A stretch of DNA of 64,000 nucleotides from Nocardioides alcanivorans (lineage in GTDB: Bacteria > Actinomycetota > Actinomycetes > Propionibacteriales > Nocardioidaceae): contig NZ_JAKGRW010000057.1 in NCBI RefSeq assembly GCF_021555175.1, forward strand, positions 172,600-236,599. Reading direction: 5' to 3'. Shown here in pieces: positions 47,247-56,863 of the stretch (position 1 is its first letter; each line of letters starts with the position of its first letter). Under the pieces are notes generated by a model, which was not told where the DNA came from, searched no databases, and was given only the letters and a program-made list of their open reading frames with translations. Position numbers and translations under genes: made by a program.

Positions 47247-48506
47247 GTGCGCACCGGACTGCAGGGCCTCACCACTCGCGGACGCTCTTTCTTCGCGGCG
47301 GGTTTGACGGCCGCGGCGGCAGCGGCGGTGCTGGGACAGCCGGCGCTGATGCGCATCGGTCTGCTGCTGGCCGTGCTGCCGCTGTTGTGCGCGTTCGTCG
47401 TGGGCCGCACCAAGGTCTCACTGCGGCTCGAGCGGAGCGTGCACCCCTTGCTGGTCGCCGCCGGCCAGCCTGCCGAGGTGCGCCTGCAGCTGACCAACCA
47501 GGGCAAGCGGTCCACCGGCTTGCTGCTGCTGGAGGAACGTCTCCCCTACGCCTTGGGCACCCGCCCGCGCTTCGTCGTCGACGGCATGAGACCGGGCCAG
47601 ACGCGGACGATGTCCTGCGCCGTGCGCTCCGACGTGCGCGGTCGTTTCGACATCGGGCCCCTCGCCGTCCGCATCCAGGATCCCTTCGGCATGGTCGAGC
47701 TGCAACGGTTGGTACCCGGCACCGTTCCCCTCGTCGTCACGCCCCGCACGCTCGCCCTCCCCGACATCCCGGTGGGAGGTGTCTGGGTCGGCTCGGGCGA
47801 CAACCGACCACGCGCCTTCGCCACCGGCAGCGCCGAGGACGTCACCGTGCGCGACTACCGCACGGGCGACGACCTGCGTCGGGTGCACTGGCGCAGCTCG
47901 GCGCGCCGAGGTGAGCTGATGGTGCGCCGCGAGGAGCAGCCGTGGCAGTCACGTGCGACCGTCCTCGTCGACAACCGGACGATCGCCCACCGGGGCAGCG
48001 GCCCGGCATCGTCGCTCGAGACCGCAGTGGTGGCGGCTGCGTCCATCGCGGCCCATCTGACCCGCAGTGGCTTCCAGGTGCGGCTGGTGACCGCGGACGG
48101 CACCGATCCCGACCGCACCTGGCATGAGCGCGACGTCGCGCAGAGCATGGGCACCGTGCTGGAGTCGCTGGCGGTCATGCAGCAGACCCCTCGCTCCCAC
48201 CTGGGCACCGACTGGTTGGTCGAACAGCACAGTGATGCCCTGCTGATCGCCGTGCTGGGGCATCTCGACGACCACGACCACGCCGCCCTGCGGCGGATGC
48301 GGCTGCACGGCAGTCATCCACTGGCGCTCGCTCTTGATGTCGAGCAGTGGCGGGGCCGCAGCGGGGCCGGTGACGCCGCCTGGCTCTCCGGCCTCGGTTG
48401 GACCGCCGTCTCCGTCGGCCCGGGAGACTCGCTCCCCGCGCTGTGGAAGGAGCTCGGCCGACGGGCCGGACGCCGCCCGAACCTGCCATCGGGAGACACA
48501 CCGTGA
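47247..48506 (+). CDS. DUF58 domain protein
   Basis: 419 aa. Two N-terminal membrane helices (~13-52) are followed by a beta-rich part and the DUF58 core with VRDYRTGDDLRRVHWRSSARRGELMVR, its hallmark, and a vWA-like C-terminus (RATVLVDNRTIAHRG). It forms a MoxR/DUF58/transglutaminase operon typical of actinobacteria; the exact role is unknown. Its stop overlaps the TgpA start. Confidence 0.9.
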   Translation: MRTGLQGLTTRGRSFFAAGLTAAAAAAVLGQPALMRIGLLLAVLPLLCAFVVGRTKVSLRLERSVHPLLVAAGQPAEVRLQLTNQGKRSTGLLLLEERLPYALGTRPRFVVDGMRPGQTRTMSCAVRSDVRGRFDIGPLAVRIQDPFGMVELQRLVPGTVPLVVTPRTLALPDIPVGGVWVGSGDNRPRAFATGSAEDVTVRDYRTGDDLRRVHWRSSARRGELMVRREEQPWQSRATVLVDNRTIAHRGSGPASSLETAVVAAASIAAHLTRSGFQVRLVTADGTDPDRTWHERDVAQSMGTVLESLAVMQQTPRSHLGTDWLVEQHSDALLIAVLGHLDDHDHAALRRMRLHGSHPLALALDVEQWRGRSGAGDAAWLSGLGWTAVSVGPGDSLPALWKELGRRAGRRPNLPSGDTP

Positions 48507-50823
48507 GCCGCTCCTCCCTCCTGCACACCCTGCCCCTCACCGCGGCGACGGCGCTCACCAGCATCGTGGCCTTCTTGGCCTGGGGCACCTTCTACGAACG
48601 CGCCGGCGACCTGCTGGTGCCGCTCGCCGGCGGCATCGTGCTGGTCTCGGTGCTCGGCGTGCTCAGCCGACTCGCCCGACTGCCTGCGGTGGTCGTGGTC
48701 GGCGTACAGCTGCTGGGGATCTTCCTCGCCGCCAACGTGGTGTGGGGCAGCTCGGCATGGCCGACCCCGATTCCCTGACCGAGGTCGTGCGTCATCTCGA
48801 TGCCTCGATCTCCTCCCTCGGCCAGTGGGCTCCCCGGTCCCCGGCACCGTCGACGAGGCGGTCGCGGCACCGCTGCTCGGCGCGCTGGTGCTGCACCTGC
48901 TGGTGGACTTCTTCGCCGTCACGCTGCGTCGGGTGCCCTTGGCAGGCCTGCCCCTCCTCGCGATCCAGACCGTCCCGATCAGCGTGCACGAGGACGTCGG
49001 GGTGCACTGGCTCCTCTTCGCCGCAACCGCCGCCTGCTTCCTCCTGATGCTCTGTCTCCAGGAAAGCATCAGGATCGGCAACTGGGGCCGGGTCTTCGGC
49101 ACCCCCGTGACAACGACATCTTCCGGGCCTTCGACGGAGTCGACCCCGGACGCCATCCCGTGGCCATCGGAACGGTCGCCGTCGTCGCGGCCCTGGTCGT
49201 CTCCCTGGCCGTGCCGACCTTCAGCCTCGCACTCTTCAACGGTGACGGCAGCGGCGGCGGAGGCGACAACGAAGTGCAGATCACCAACCCGATGGCCGAT
49301 CTCCACCGTGACCTCCAACGTGGTGAGGACATCCCCCTCATGCAGGTCACCGCGGTCGGGATCCGACCCACCTATCTGCGGATCACCGCGCTGACCCAGT
49401 ACAGCGGCGGCACGTGGCGCCCCGGCGACCGCGACCTGCCAGCCGCGAATGCCGCCACCGGCCCGGTGCCGGCGCCCGTGGGACTGGAGTCGAGGGTGCC
49501 GCGCGAGAACCGCGACATGACCGTGCAGATCAACGACTCCTTCTCGTCGTTGTGGCTGCCCACTCCGCTCGTGGTCTCCCAGGCCCGAGCCGGGACCGAC
49601 TGGCGCTACGACCGCTCGGTGATGGACTTCCACTCCGCCGAGGACGACATCACCACGGCGGGACTCTCCTACGAGCTCGTGGAGTCCCGCCCGGAGATCG
49701 ACCAGGAGGCGCTGGCCGGCGCACGGCCCCCGACATCGTCCATGGTGCGTGACTACACCTCATTGCCCGACGACCTGCCCGAGATCGTCCACCGGCTGGC
49801 CGAGGAGGTCACCGACGGCCGTGAGTCGAGCTACGACAAGGCGGTGGCACTCCAGAACTGGTTCCGCAGCCCCGAGAACTTCACCTACTCGCTGGAGACC
49901 GACGAAGGAGCCGTGGTCGGCAACGGCAACGCCGCCCTGCAGCGCTTCCTCTCCGAGGACGGCAGGGTCGGCTACTGCGAGCAGTTCGCAGCATCGATGG
50001 CACTGATGGCTCGCTCCTTGGGCATCCCGGCCCGGGTCTCGGTCGGCCTCCTCCGTCCCGACCGGATCGCCACCGACACCTATGAGTTCAGCAGTCACGA
50101 CATGCACGCATGGCCCGAGCTGTGGTTCGACGGCTACGGCTGGGTGATGTTCGAGCCGACCCCGCAGGACCGGGCCACCGTGGTGCCCGAATACACGGTC
50201 GGGAGCGGCGAGGACGGCCCACGGCCCAACGAGCCGACCGAGGCCCCGACCACGTCGGCGCCCTCCCAGGACCCCACCCAGGAGCCGACACAGGAGCCGA
50301 CCGCTCCCGAAGACGCGGCACCCGCGCGCAAGGGCTCCGAGAAGGACGGGTTCAACCTCGCTTGGCTCGGGCTGATCCCGGTAGCGCTGCTCCTCCTGCT
50401 GCTTCCCGTAGCGCCCGGGTGGGTACGCCGTCGCCGCACCCACCGCAGGCTGGCCACCGGCGACGTCGAACAAGCCTGGCTGGAGGTCCACGACGTCGCC
50501 TCGGACCTCGGCCGTGCCTGGCCCGAGCACCGGAGCCCACGCGACACCGGACGTGCGGTCATGGACTGGTTGGGCGCCGTACCGCCGCCGGCACGCGAAC
50601 AACGCCCTGCGACGGGCCCCCTGGCTAACCCGACCGCAGCCCAAGCAGTCGAGAGGCTGGTTGCCCTGCTCGAGCGGGAGCGCTATGCCCCCGCCTCCGC
50701 CCCGCCGGATCGCACCGAGCTCGCAGAGCTGGTGCGCACGAGCACCGCCGCCCTGCATGCCGGGGCCACCCTCGGGCCAGGCGGCGCGCCACCTGGTTCC
50801 CCTGCTCCGTCCTCAGCAAGTAG
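48503..50823 (+). CDS. Membrane transglutaminase-like protein, TgpA family (four frame breaks)
   Basis: 774 aa after repair. An N-terminal membrane region with several helices (~1-210), an external domain holding the transglutaminase core with Cys (VGYCEQFAASMALMARSLGIPARVS), His (SHDMHAWPELWFDGYGW) and EPTPQ, then a Pro/Thr-rich stretch, one helix (LIPVALLLLLLPVAPGW) and a cytosolic tail. Breaks lie in the runs at 48765-48768, 48832-48835, 49102-49106 and 50762-50765; the last is inferred, as it yields a typical tail (RARRRATWF) and a stop before the convergent gene. Likely a protease or cross-linker; substrate unknown. Confidence 0.85.
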
Positions 50824-50921
50824 CCGAGAGCGCCCCGATCGCGGTCGAGGGCGCGCGGATCTGGCCGGAACCCGCCGACGATCTCCTACGCGTGATCACT
50901 CACGGCGATGCGAGCCGGCGG

Positions 50922-51353
50922 TCAGAAACCCTGGTCGCGCCGGCGTCGCCAGCGCTCTTCCATGCGCTCCATGAAGGAGGTGTCGGAGTGGGAGCGCGAA
51001 CGCGAACGCGACTTCTTGCCGCCGTCGACGACGGAGAACCCGGTGTGCTTGGTCTCCTTGGCAGCGGGCGCATCAGGATTGGCGCTCTGACCACGCAACG
51101 CGGTGAGCCCCCAGGTGGCCGAGGCCAGCATGATCACGAAACCGATGACCCCGACAGGGATCTGCGCCATGATCGCGCCAGTCATCAGCACGGCAATACC
51201 GACAAGGAAGGCGACCCCGGCGAGGACGGCCCTGCGACGCGCCACCTGGCGGACAGTCGTGCCGCGCAACGTGGAAGCGAACTTCGGGTCCTCCTCGGAG
51301 AGGGCTCGCTCCATCTGCTCGAGAAGTCTCAACTCCTCTTCGGAGAGTGGCAC
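50922..51353 (-). CDS. DUF3040 membrane protein
   Basis: 143 aa. The N-terminal MPLSEEELRLLEQMERALSEEDPKFASTLR is the DUF3040 signature, followed by two membrane helices (~40-60 and ~65-85) and a basic tail rich in Arg/Ser with RWRRRRDQGF at the end. Widespread in actinobacteria near this division-cluster edge; no known function. The ATG is followed downstream by no coupled gene. Confidence 0.9.
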   Translation of the reverse strand: MPLSEEELRLLEQMERALSEEDPKFASTLRGTTVRQVARRRAVLAGVAFLVGIAVLMTGAIMAQIPVGVIGFVIMLASATWGLTALRGQSANPDAPAAKETKHTGFSVVDGGKKSRSRSRSHSDTSFMERMEERWRRRRDQGF

Positions 51354-51502
51354 CGGATTCCTCCCAACGACGAGACGCCTGTTGGCGTTGGGACAAGTCT
51401 AGGCAGCCGAAGTCAAAGGCGGTAGCCGCATCCCCGATTTGTGACTTTTCCGTGGAGGCTCGACATCCCCCGACGGCCCCGAGGAGAGGCGAAGCGGCGA
51501 CC

Positions 51503-52225
51503 TCAGCGGGTGGCGAGCACGTGCACCTGAGCAGCCAGCGGCAGGAACTCCCGGCGCTGGGCGACCGCAGCCTCGAGCGCAACCAACGCCTGGTGCCCGC
51601 CGGGCTCGAGGTCGAGCAACGACCCGGGGACGAGGTCGGCGAAGACCCGCACCCCGTGCGGATCCCCGGGCGTGAACCCCACTCCCCGCAGCAACTCGAC
51701 GACCTCGTCGGCGGTGAAGCGGCGCCGCACGCCGCGGCCCGGCTCGGGGTCCTCGCCCCCGTCGAGCAGAGCGAGCGCCTGGGCGAAGTGGCCAGCCATC
51801 GCTCGGGCGAGCACCGCTGCGTGGCGTTGGGCGACGACGAGGCTGAGCGCACCACCGGGGCGGAGCACGTCATGGATCTTGGCGAGCGCCTCGCTCGGGT
51901 CGGGCAGCACCTCAAGCACGCCGTGACACAGCACCAGGTCGGCACTGCCCGGCTCGATGACGTCAGCCAGGTCGTGCAGGTCGCCCTGGACGCCGACCAC
52001 GCGATCGGCCACACCGCTCTCGGCGGCCCGTCGGGCCAGTGCCGCGAGCGCATCGGGACTGGGGTCGACCACGGTGACCCGGTGGCCGCGTTCAGCCACC
52101 GGCACCGCGAAACCACCCGTGCCACCGCCGATGTCGACGACGGCGCCCGCGTCAGCGAGCACCTCCCGCAGGTCGTCCCAGACAACGGCGGTGCGGGCGG
52201 CGCCGCGACGCTCAGCAGCAGACAT
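51503..52225 (-). CDS. Class I SAM-dependent methyltransferase
   Basis: 240 aa. The SAM loop is VVDIGGGTGGFAVPVAERGHRVTVVDPSPDAL, with VQGDLHDLADVI and LVLCHGVLEVLPDPSEAL as post-motifs; the layout resembles SmtA-type methyltransferases. Substrate unknown. It lies 72 bp behind the HEPN-type gene, and the two may form one transcript under the LexA box. Confidence 0.88.
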   Translation of the reverse strand: MSAAERRGAARTAVVWDDLREVLADAGAVVDIGGGTGGFAVPVAERGHRVTVVDPSPDALAALARRAAESGVADRVVGVQGDLHDLADVIEPGSADLVLCHGVLEVLPDPSEALAKIHDVLRPGGALSLVVAQRHAAVLARAMAGHFAQALALLDGGEDPEPGRGVRRRFTADEVVELLRGVGFTPGDPHGVRVFADLVPGSLLDLEPGGHQALVALEAAVAQRREFLPLAAQVHVLATR

Positions 52226-52297
52226 GCTCCACAGACTAACCGGGGGCGCTGACCCTTTCGGGGACTCCCGGGCCGTGGCGCGCGGTGTGGCGCTGGC

Positions 52298-52738
52298 TCA
52301 AGCCCCGCAGGTCGATCGCCAGGGAACCTGGCGTTCCCAGGGCACGTGTGGCAACAGTCCCAGCGAACGTTCGACGACGGCCAGGAAGCGATCGGCCTCG
52401 CGAACGAGGTCGTCGGCCTCACGTTCACTGACCACCCGTGACGCCCCTGCCTCCGCCGCAGCCCGCTTGGCGGAGCCGGCAGCGAAGAAGGTGGCCCACT
52501 CCTCCAGCTCGGGAGCCACCTGACGCAGCAGCACCCAAGCATTGAGCTGTCGGCGCCCGGCCCGGCCCGGCCGCGCCCGGGCAGCGATCAACGCGGAGGC
52601 AGCCCGCAGGGCAGCCACGTGGGCGCACGCGTAGCGGGTGCAGGTGTCGCTCGCGATGATCGCCTCATGCAGGGACTCCGCAGAGCGCTCCAGGCAGCTG
52701 AGCGTGGCTTCGGGCAGGGTGTGGAGGTGGCCGATCAT
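52298..52738 (-). CDS. SAV_6107-type HEPN domain protein
   Basis: 146 aa from ATG 52738. An all-helical protein with the pattern of the SAV_6107 family: TCTRYACAHVAALRAASALIAARARP, ELEEWATFFAAGSAKRAAAEAG and VSEREADDLVREADRFLAVVERSLGLL. The family is of HEPN fold, often next to DNA-repair genes; activity is unproven, and no RxxxxH RNase motif is seen. The frame runs open further upstream. The start overlaps the end of a small upstream frame if one base is restored there. Confidence 0.75.
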   Translation of the reverse strand: MIGHLHTLPEATLSCLERSAESLHEAIIASDTCTRYACAHVAALRAASALIAARARPGRAGRRQLNAWVLLRQVAPELEEWATFFAAGSAKRAAAEAGASRVVSEREADDLVREADRFLAVVERSLGLLPHVPWERQVPWRSTCGA

Positions 52739-52790
52739 CAGGCGTCGCACCCGACCCGTTGCCAACTGCCATCGGACGGGGCGTGGGCGA

Positions 52791-52853
52791 TCACGCCACG
52801 GATCCCCCACGACGTGCTCCCCTGACCTCCACGGGATCGTCATGTCTGCGCAT
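52791..52853 (-). CDS. Small frame with strong ribosome binding site upstream of the HEPN gene
   Basis: ATG 52853 is preceded by AAGGAG at a spacing of six bases, the best ribosome binding site of the locus. As read it encodes 20 residues (MRRHDDPVEVRG... to a stop at 52791). Adding one base to the GGGG run (minus strand, near 52830) would extend it to 38 residues, ending on a TGA that overlaps the HEPN ATG (TGATG). The start resembles small actinobacterial DUF6504-type proteins found near SOS genes, but the match is short. Two restored bases would instead fuse it to the HEPN protein. Confidence 0.4.
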   Translation of the reverse strand: MRRHDDPVEVRGARRGGSVA

Positions 52854-52932
52854 AGGTTGCTCCTTCCCCAGAGCTGTTGCTGGCTGACTCGACCCAACGT
52901 TTCGACCCTTGCGCCTCGACCCCTGCGTTGTG

Positions 52933-52969
52933 CCCGGCGGGAGCGAGGGTCGAGGACGCTCCCGCCGGG
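52933..52969. other. 13-bp GC-rich inverted repeat
   Basis: Arms 52933-52945 and 52957-52969 pair perfectly around an 11-base loop. It lies between the LexA box and the small frame, in the leader of the leftward transcript; it could be a terminator or an attenuator-like stem. No T-tract. Confidence 0.5.
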
Positions 52970-52970
52970 A

Positions 52971-52992
52971 GTGTCGAACATATGTTCGACAC
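52971..52992. promoter_or_regulatory. LexA (SOS) operator
   Basis: A 22-bp perfect palindrome centred on TCGAACATATGTTCGA, the actinobacterial SOS box (TCGAAC-N4-GTTCGA). It is 118 bp upstream of the small frame (leftward) and 92 bp upstream of the YbaK-type gene (rightward). Leftward control of the HEPN-type operon is more likely because SAV_6107-type genes are often tied to repair functions. Confidence 0.85.
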
Positions 52993-53083
52993 GGCCAAAC
53001 GTACACGCCCCCTCCGACACAGCTCAACCCCACGGCGGCGGTTCTCCTGAACCTTCGTGGTCGCCGCGCTCTAGGGTGTCGTC

Positions 53084-53575
53084 ATGACTGCGGAGCAGAA
53101 GGCAGGGCAGACGGCAGCGCATCCGACCGTGGCCAGGTTCCGGGAGGCCTTGACTGCACGTGGTGGCACCGGCCGGATCGTGGTGCTGCCCGACACGGTG
53201 CACACCGCAGCCCTGGCCGCGGAGGCGCTCGACTGCGAGGTCGGGGCGATCGCCAACAGCCTGCTCTTCGCCTCCGATGGCGCGCCGCGGCTGATCCTGA
53301 CCAGTGGCGCCCACCGGGTCGACACCGCCAAGGTCGCCGAGCACACCGGGCCCCTGACCCGGGCCAAGCCCGACTTCGTCAAGGAGCACACCGGCCAGGT
53401 GATCGGCGGCGTCTCCCCACTCGCCCATCCCCGGCCCCTGCCGACCTGGATCGACACCGCGCTGCGCCACCACCAGGTGCTGTGGGCGGCAGCCGGCCAT
53501 CCGGCCGCCGTCTTCAGCACCACCTTCGACGAGCTGGTCGCGATGACCGGCGCCCAGGAGATCGAGGTCAACTGA
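53084..53575 (+). CDS. YbaK/prolyl-tRNA-synthetase-associated domain protein
   Basis: 163 aa. The YbaK fold is seen in FREALTARGGTGRIVVLPDTVHTA, CEVGAIANSLLFASDG with the catalytic-site region, and HTGQVIGGVSPLAHP. It probably deacylates a mischarged tRNA. It is distinct from the copy at 18039-18527. The TGA overlaps the ATG of the next gene (TGATG). Confidence 0.85.
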   Translation: MTAEQKAGQTAAHPTVARFREALTARGGTGRIVVLPDTVHTAALAAEALDCEVGAIANSLLFASDGAPRLILTSGAHRVDTAKVAEHTGPLTRAKPDFVKEHTGQVIGGVSPLAHPRPLPTWIDTALRHHQVLWAAAGHPAAVFSTTFDELVAMTGAQEIEVN

Positions 53576-53940
53576 TGGAGATCTGGATCAATCCCGCCTG
53601 CTCCAAGTGCCGCACCGCAGTCTCCGAACTCGACCGGGCCGGAGCCGACTACGTGCAGCGTCGCTATCTCGAACAGCCACCGACGGTCGCCGAGATCACC
53701 GACGTGCTGGAGCGCCTCGGCCTCGAGCCGTGGGACATCGCCCGCACCACCGAGCCGATCGCCAAGGAGATCGGCCTCAGGCAGGTGCCCAAGGACACCG
53801 AGCACCGCACGCAGTGGATCATCGCACTGGCTGAGCATCCCCGACTGATCCAGCGCCCCATCATCACTCTCGACGACGGCACCGCCGTGGTCGCCCGTGA
53901 CACCGAGACGCTGGCCCGCGTGGTCGAGTCCGCCTCCTGA
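53575..53940 (+). CDS. ArsC-family (arsenate reductase/Spx-like) thioredoxin-fold protein
   Basis: 121 aa. WINPACSKCRTAVSEL contains the CxxC and RRYLEQPPTVAEI, VPKDTEHRTQWIIAL and RPIITLDDGTAVVARDTE complete the ArsC layout. Family members reduce arsenate with glutaredoxin or act as small redox proteins. No arsenite efflux gene lies nearby, so arsenic resistance is uncertain. Starts on the stop of the YbaK-type gene. Confidence 0.88.
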   Translation: MEIWINPACSKCRTAVSELDRAGADYVQRRYLEQPPTVAEITDVLERLGLEPWDIARTTEPIAKEIGLRQVPKDTEHRTQWIIALAEHPRLIQRPIITLDDGTAVVARDTETLARVVESAS

Positions 53941-53956
53941 CGGTCGATCAGCAGAC

Positions 53957-54550
53957 ATGGAGTCCTTGGCGCTGGTCTTCTCCAGCGGCTGGGCGAGCGG
54001 CGTCAACGCCTACCTCGTCGTCCTCGTGCTCGGCACCGCCGAACGCGCCGGCCATGACCAGATCCCCGACGTCCTCGGCCGCTGGGACGTGCTGCTCATC
54101 GCGGCCGCCCTCTTCACCATGGAGTTCGTCGCCGACAAGATCCCACTGATCGACTCGACGTGGGACGCGATCTCCACTGCGGTCCGACCCACCGTCGGCG
54201 CGGTGATCGGGGTGCTCCTCGCCGGCGAGGTCGACACCCTCAATGCCGCGGTGGCCGGCGTCGTCGGCGGCGGCACCGCGCTTGCCTCCCACGTGGTCAA
54301 GATGGGTGGTCGACTGGCCATCAACACCTCTCCCGAACCAGTCACCAACACCATCGCCAGCACCCTCGAGGACCTCACGGTGCTCGGTGTCGTCTGGTTC
54401 GCCGTCGCGCACCCGGAACTCGCCGCCGTCATCGCCGCCTTCCTGCTGGTGACCGGCGCCGTGCTGCTCTGGTTCGCCGTCAACCTGGTCCGCCGCGGAC
54501 TACGACGCTGGCGCAGCCGCCGACCGCCCGCCGTACCGCGCATCCGCTGA
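53957..54550 (+). CDS. DUF4126-type membrane protein
   Basis: 197 aa with five or six membrane helices. WASGVNAYLVVLVLGTAER at the start, VADKIPLIDSTWDAISTAVRPTVGAVIG and the small-residue-rich VVGGGTALASHVVKMGGRL identify DUF4126; no function is known. It follows the ArsC-type gene by 16 bp and precedes the desaturase by 35 bp. Confidence 0.82.
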   Translation: MESLALVFSSGWASGVNAYLVVLVLGTAERAGHDQIPDVLGRWDVLLIAAALFTMEFVADKIPLIDSTWDAISTAVRPTVGAVIGVLLAGEVDTLNAAVAGVVGGGTALASHVVKMGGRLAINTSPEPVTNTIASTLEDLTVLGVVWFAVAHPELAAVIAAFLLVTGAVLLWFAVNLVRRGLRRWRSRRPPAVPRIR

Positions 54551-54585
54551 GGCACGCCGGAGGCCCCACCTCTAGGGTTCGACGC

Positions 54586-55894
54586 ATGGCGCGTGTGGTG
54601 GTGATCGGTGGGGGCTTCGGTGGCATGGCGGCGGCGGCAAGGCTCGCCAAGCGGGGGCATGAGGTCACCGTGGTCGAACGCCTCCCCAGCTCGGCGGCGC
54701 ACTGACGTTCGTCGAGTCCGAGGGCTTCGCCTGGGACGCCGGTCCGACCAGCACCCTGCTGCCTGCAGTCATCCGCGACCTCTTCCGCAAGTCCGGTCGC
54801 CCCTTGGAGCGTGAACTCGAGCTGGTACCGCGCGAGATCATTCGCGAGCACCATTTCGCCGACGGCAGCTCCGTCGCCCTGCCCGGCGGCTCCCGTGCGG
54901 CCCAGATCGACGCGATCGACCAACTGGGACCGGGGCTGGGAGACCAGTGGGCGGCGTACGTCGGCGCGTTCGCCGACGACTGGGACGTACTGAGGCGCAA
55001 CTACTTCGAGCGTCCGTGGCGTCCCGAGGTCACCGACAAGGCCGTCGTCCATCGGATCTTCACTCGCGAATCCGTGGCCAAGCGCGTCAAGTCGTCCTTC
55101 AGGGGCAAGGACGACCGGCTGCGTCTGATGGCGGCCCACCCGTTCGTCATCGAGGGCCACGACCCGCGTGACGTGCCGGCATGGGCCGGTGTCGTCTCCT
55201 ACCTGGAGCAGAACTTCGGTGCCTGGACCGTACCCGGCGGGATGGGCCTCCTGGCCGAGGTGATGACCAACCGACTGGCCACCCGCAAGGTCGACGTGCG
55301 CACCGGCACCACGGTCACCGACATCGTGGTGCGTGACGGCAGGGCCGTGGCGGTGGCGACCGACTCCGGCGAGATCGACGCCGATCGCGTCGTGTGCGCG
55401 ATCGACCCCCGGCTGCTCCCGGCACTCGCCCCGCACGTGCGGCGTACTCTGCCGGCCATCCCGCCGGTGGTCTGCCACCTGGGGCTGACCGGCGACGACC
55501 TCCCCGAGATCCCCACCGAAGCGGTCTTCCACGGCGACCCGATGCTGGTGGTGCGCGCCGGGGTCCGCGCCCCCGACGGCGCTCGCGCCGTCACGATCCT
55601 GGGTCGCGGCCTGCTGTCGGAGGACATCGTCATCGCCCTCACCCGCCGCGGCCTCAACCTGCGTGACCACGTGGAGGTGCGCATCGACCAGTCGCCACGC
55701 GCCCAGGTCGAGCACTGGCGGGGCTCACCCATGGGCGTGCTGTGGCAGGGCCGCAGCACCTTGCGTGACCGGCTCTCCACCCGCACCCCGATCCCGGGAG
55801 TCTTCGCGGCCGGAGCGCACGCCACCCCGGTTCGGGCCTGCCGTACGTCGGTCTGTCGGGTGCGCTCGTCGCGCAGGAGATCGGCGACGTCTGA
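54586..55894 (+). CDS. FAD-dependent phytoene-desaturase-type oxidoreductase (two frame breaks)
   Basis: 436 aa after repair. The dinucleotide fold VVVIGGGFGGMAAAARLAKRGHEVTVVER opens the protein, followed by WDAGPTSTLLP and WTVPGGMGLLAEVM. The C-terminal flavin motif reads GSGLPYVGLSGALVAQEIGD. The family includes carotenoid desaturases and related polyprenyl oxidoreductases. Breaks lie in the CCCC runs at 54684-54687 and 55825-55828; added bases give VERLPQLGGALTF and HATPGSGLPYVG. It converges on metF with a single base between the two stops. Substrate uncertain. Confidence 0.87.
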
Positions 55895-55895
55895 C

Positions 55896-56785
55896 TCAGA
55901 CGGTGATCTGCAGCGCCTCGAAGATCTCCAACGTCGCCTTGGACCGGTTGAGGGTGTAGAAGTGCAGGCCCGGGGCTCCCCGGCCAACAACTCGTCGCAG
56001 AGCTCGGCGGCGACCTTGATGCCTTCGGCGCGCACGGCCGCGGGATCGCCCTCGTTGGCGCTGATCCGGGCGACGACGTCCTCGGGGACACTCGTGCCGA
56101 TCAACTCGCCCTGGCGACGGATCGCGTTGAGGTTGAGGATCGGCATGATGCCCGGCAGGATCGGGATGTCGACCCCGCGCGCACGGACCCGCTCGACCAG
56201 CTCGAAGTAGTCAGAGGCACGGAAGAACATCTGGGTCACCGCGAAGTCGGCGCCGGCCCTCGCCTTGGCGACCAGCACGTCGGCGTCGTCGTCGAGTGAG
56301 CGCGCCGAGGGGTGCCCCTCGGGGAAGGCGGCCACGCCGACCCGGAAGTTGCTGCGTGAGCGGGCCAGCTCGACCAGGTCGATGGCGTAGTTGAGTCCAC
56401 CCTCGGTGGGCGTCCACTCCGCACGCGGACCCTCCTGCGGGTCTCCCCGCAACGCCATCACGTGGTTGACGCCCTCGGAGCTGTAGGCGTCGAGGATGTT
56501 CTCGATCTCGGCACGGGTATGGCCCACACAGGTCAGGTGGGCCATCGGCAGCATCGAGGTCTCGCGGGCGATGCGGCCAGTGATCGCGACCGTCTTGTCG
56601 CGGGTGCTGCCGCCAGCGCCGTAGGTCACGGAGACGAAGGTCGGCCGGTAGGGCTCGAGGTCCTTGATCGCCTGCCACAGTTGCGCCTCGCCCGCCTCGT
56701 CCTTGGGCGGGAAGAACTCGAAGGAGAAGGATCGACCGCCGTTGCGGACCAACTCCCCGATGTGCTGGGGCTCGTGCGCTGCCAT
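55896..56785 (-). CDS. metF: Methylenetetrahydrofolate reductase MetF (one frame break)
   Basis: 296 aa after repair. FSFEFFPPKDEAGEAQLWQAI, FVSVTYGAGGSTRDKT, HLTCVGHTRAEI, MALRGDPQEGP and FFRASDYFELVERVRARGVDIPILPGIMPI are MetF signatures of the FAD barrel. It makes 5-methyl-THF for methionine synthesis. The break is in the CCCC run at 55978-55981; an added base gives LLAGGAPGLHFYTLNRSKATLEIF, the conserved C-terminus. ATG 56785 chosen. Divergent from the prenyl synthase across 78 bp. Confidence 0.95.
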
Positions 56786-56863
56786 GGCTCGAAGCATAGG
56801 CGTCCCGGGCACGGACGCCGACCCCTGTCCACGCAGGGAAACACGATCACTACCCTCTGGAGT

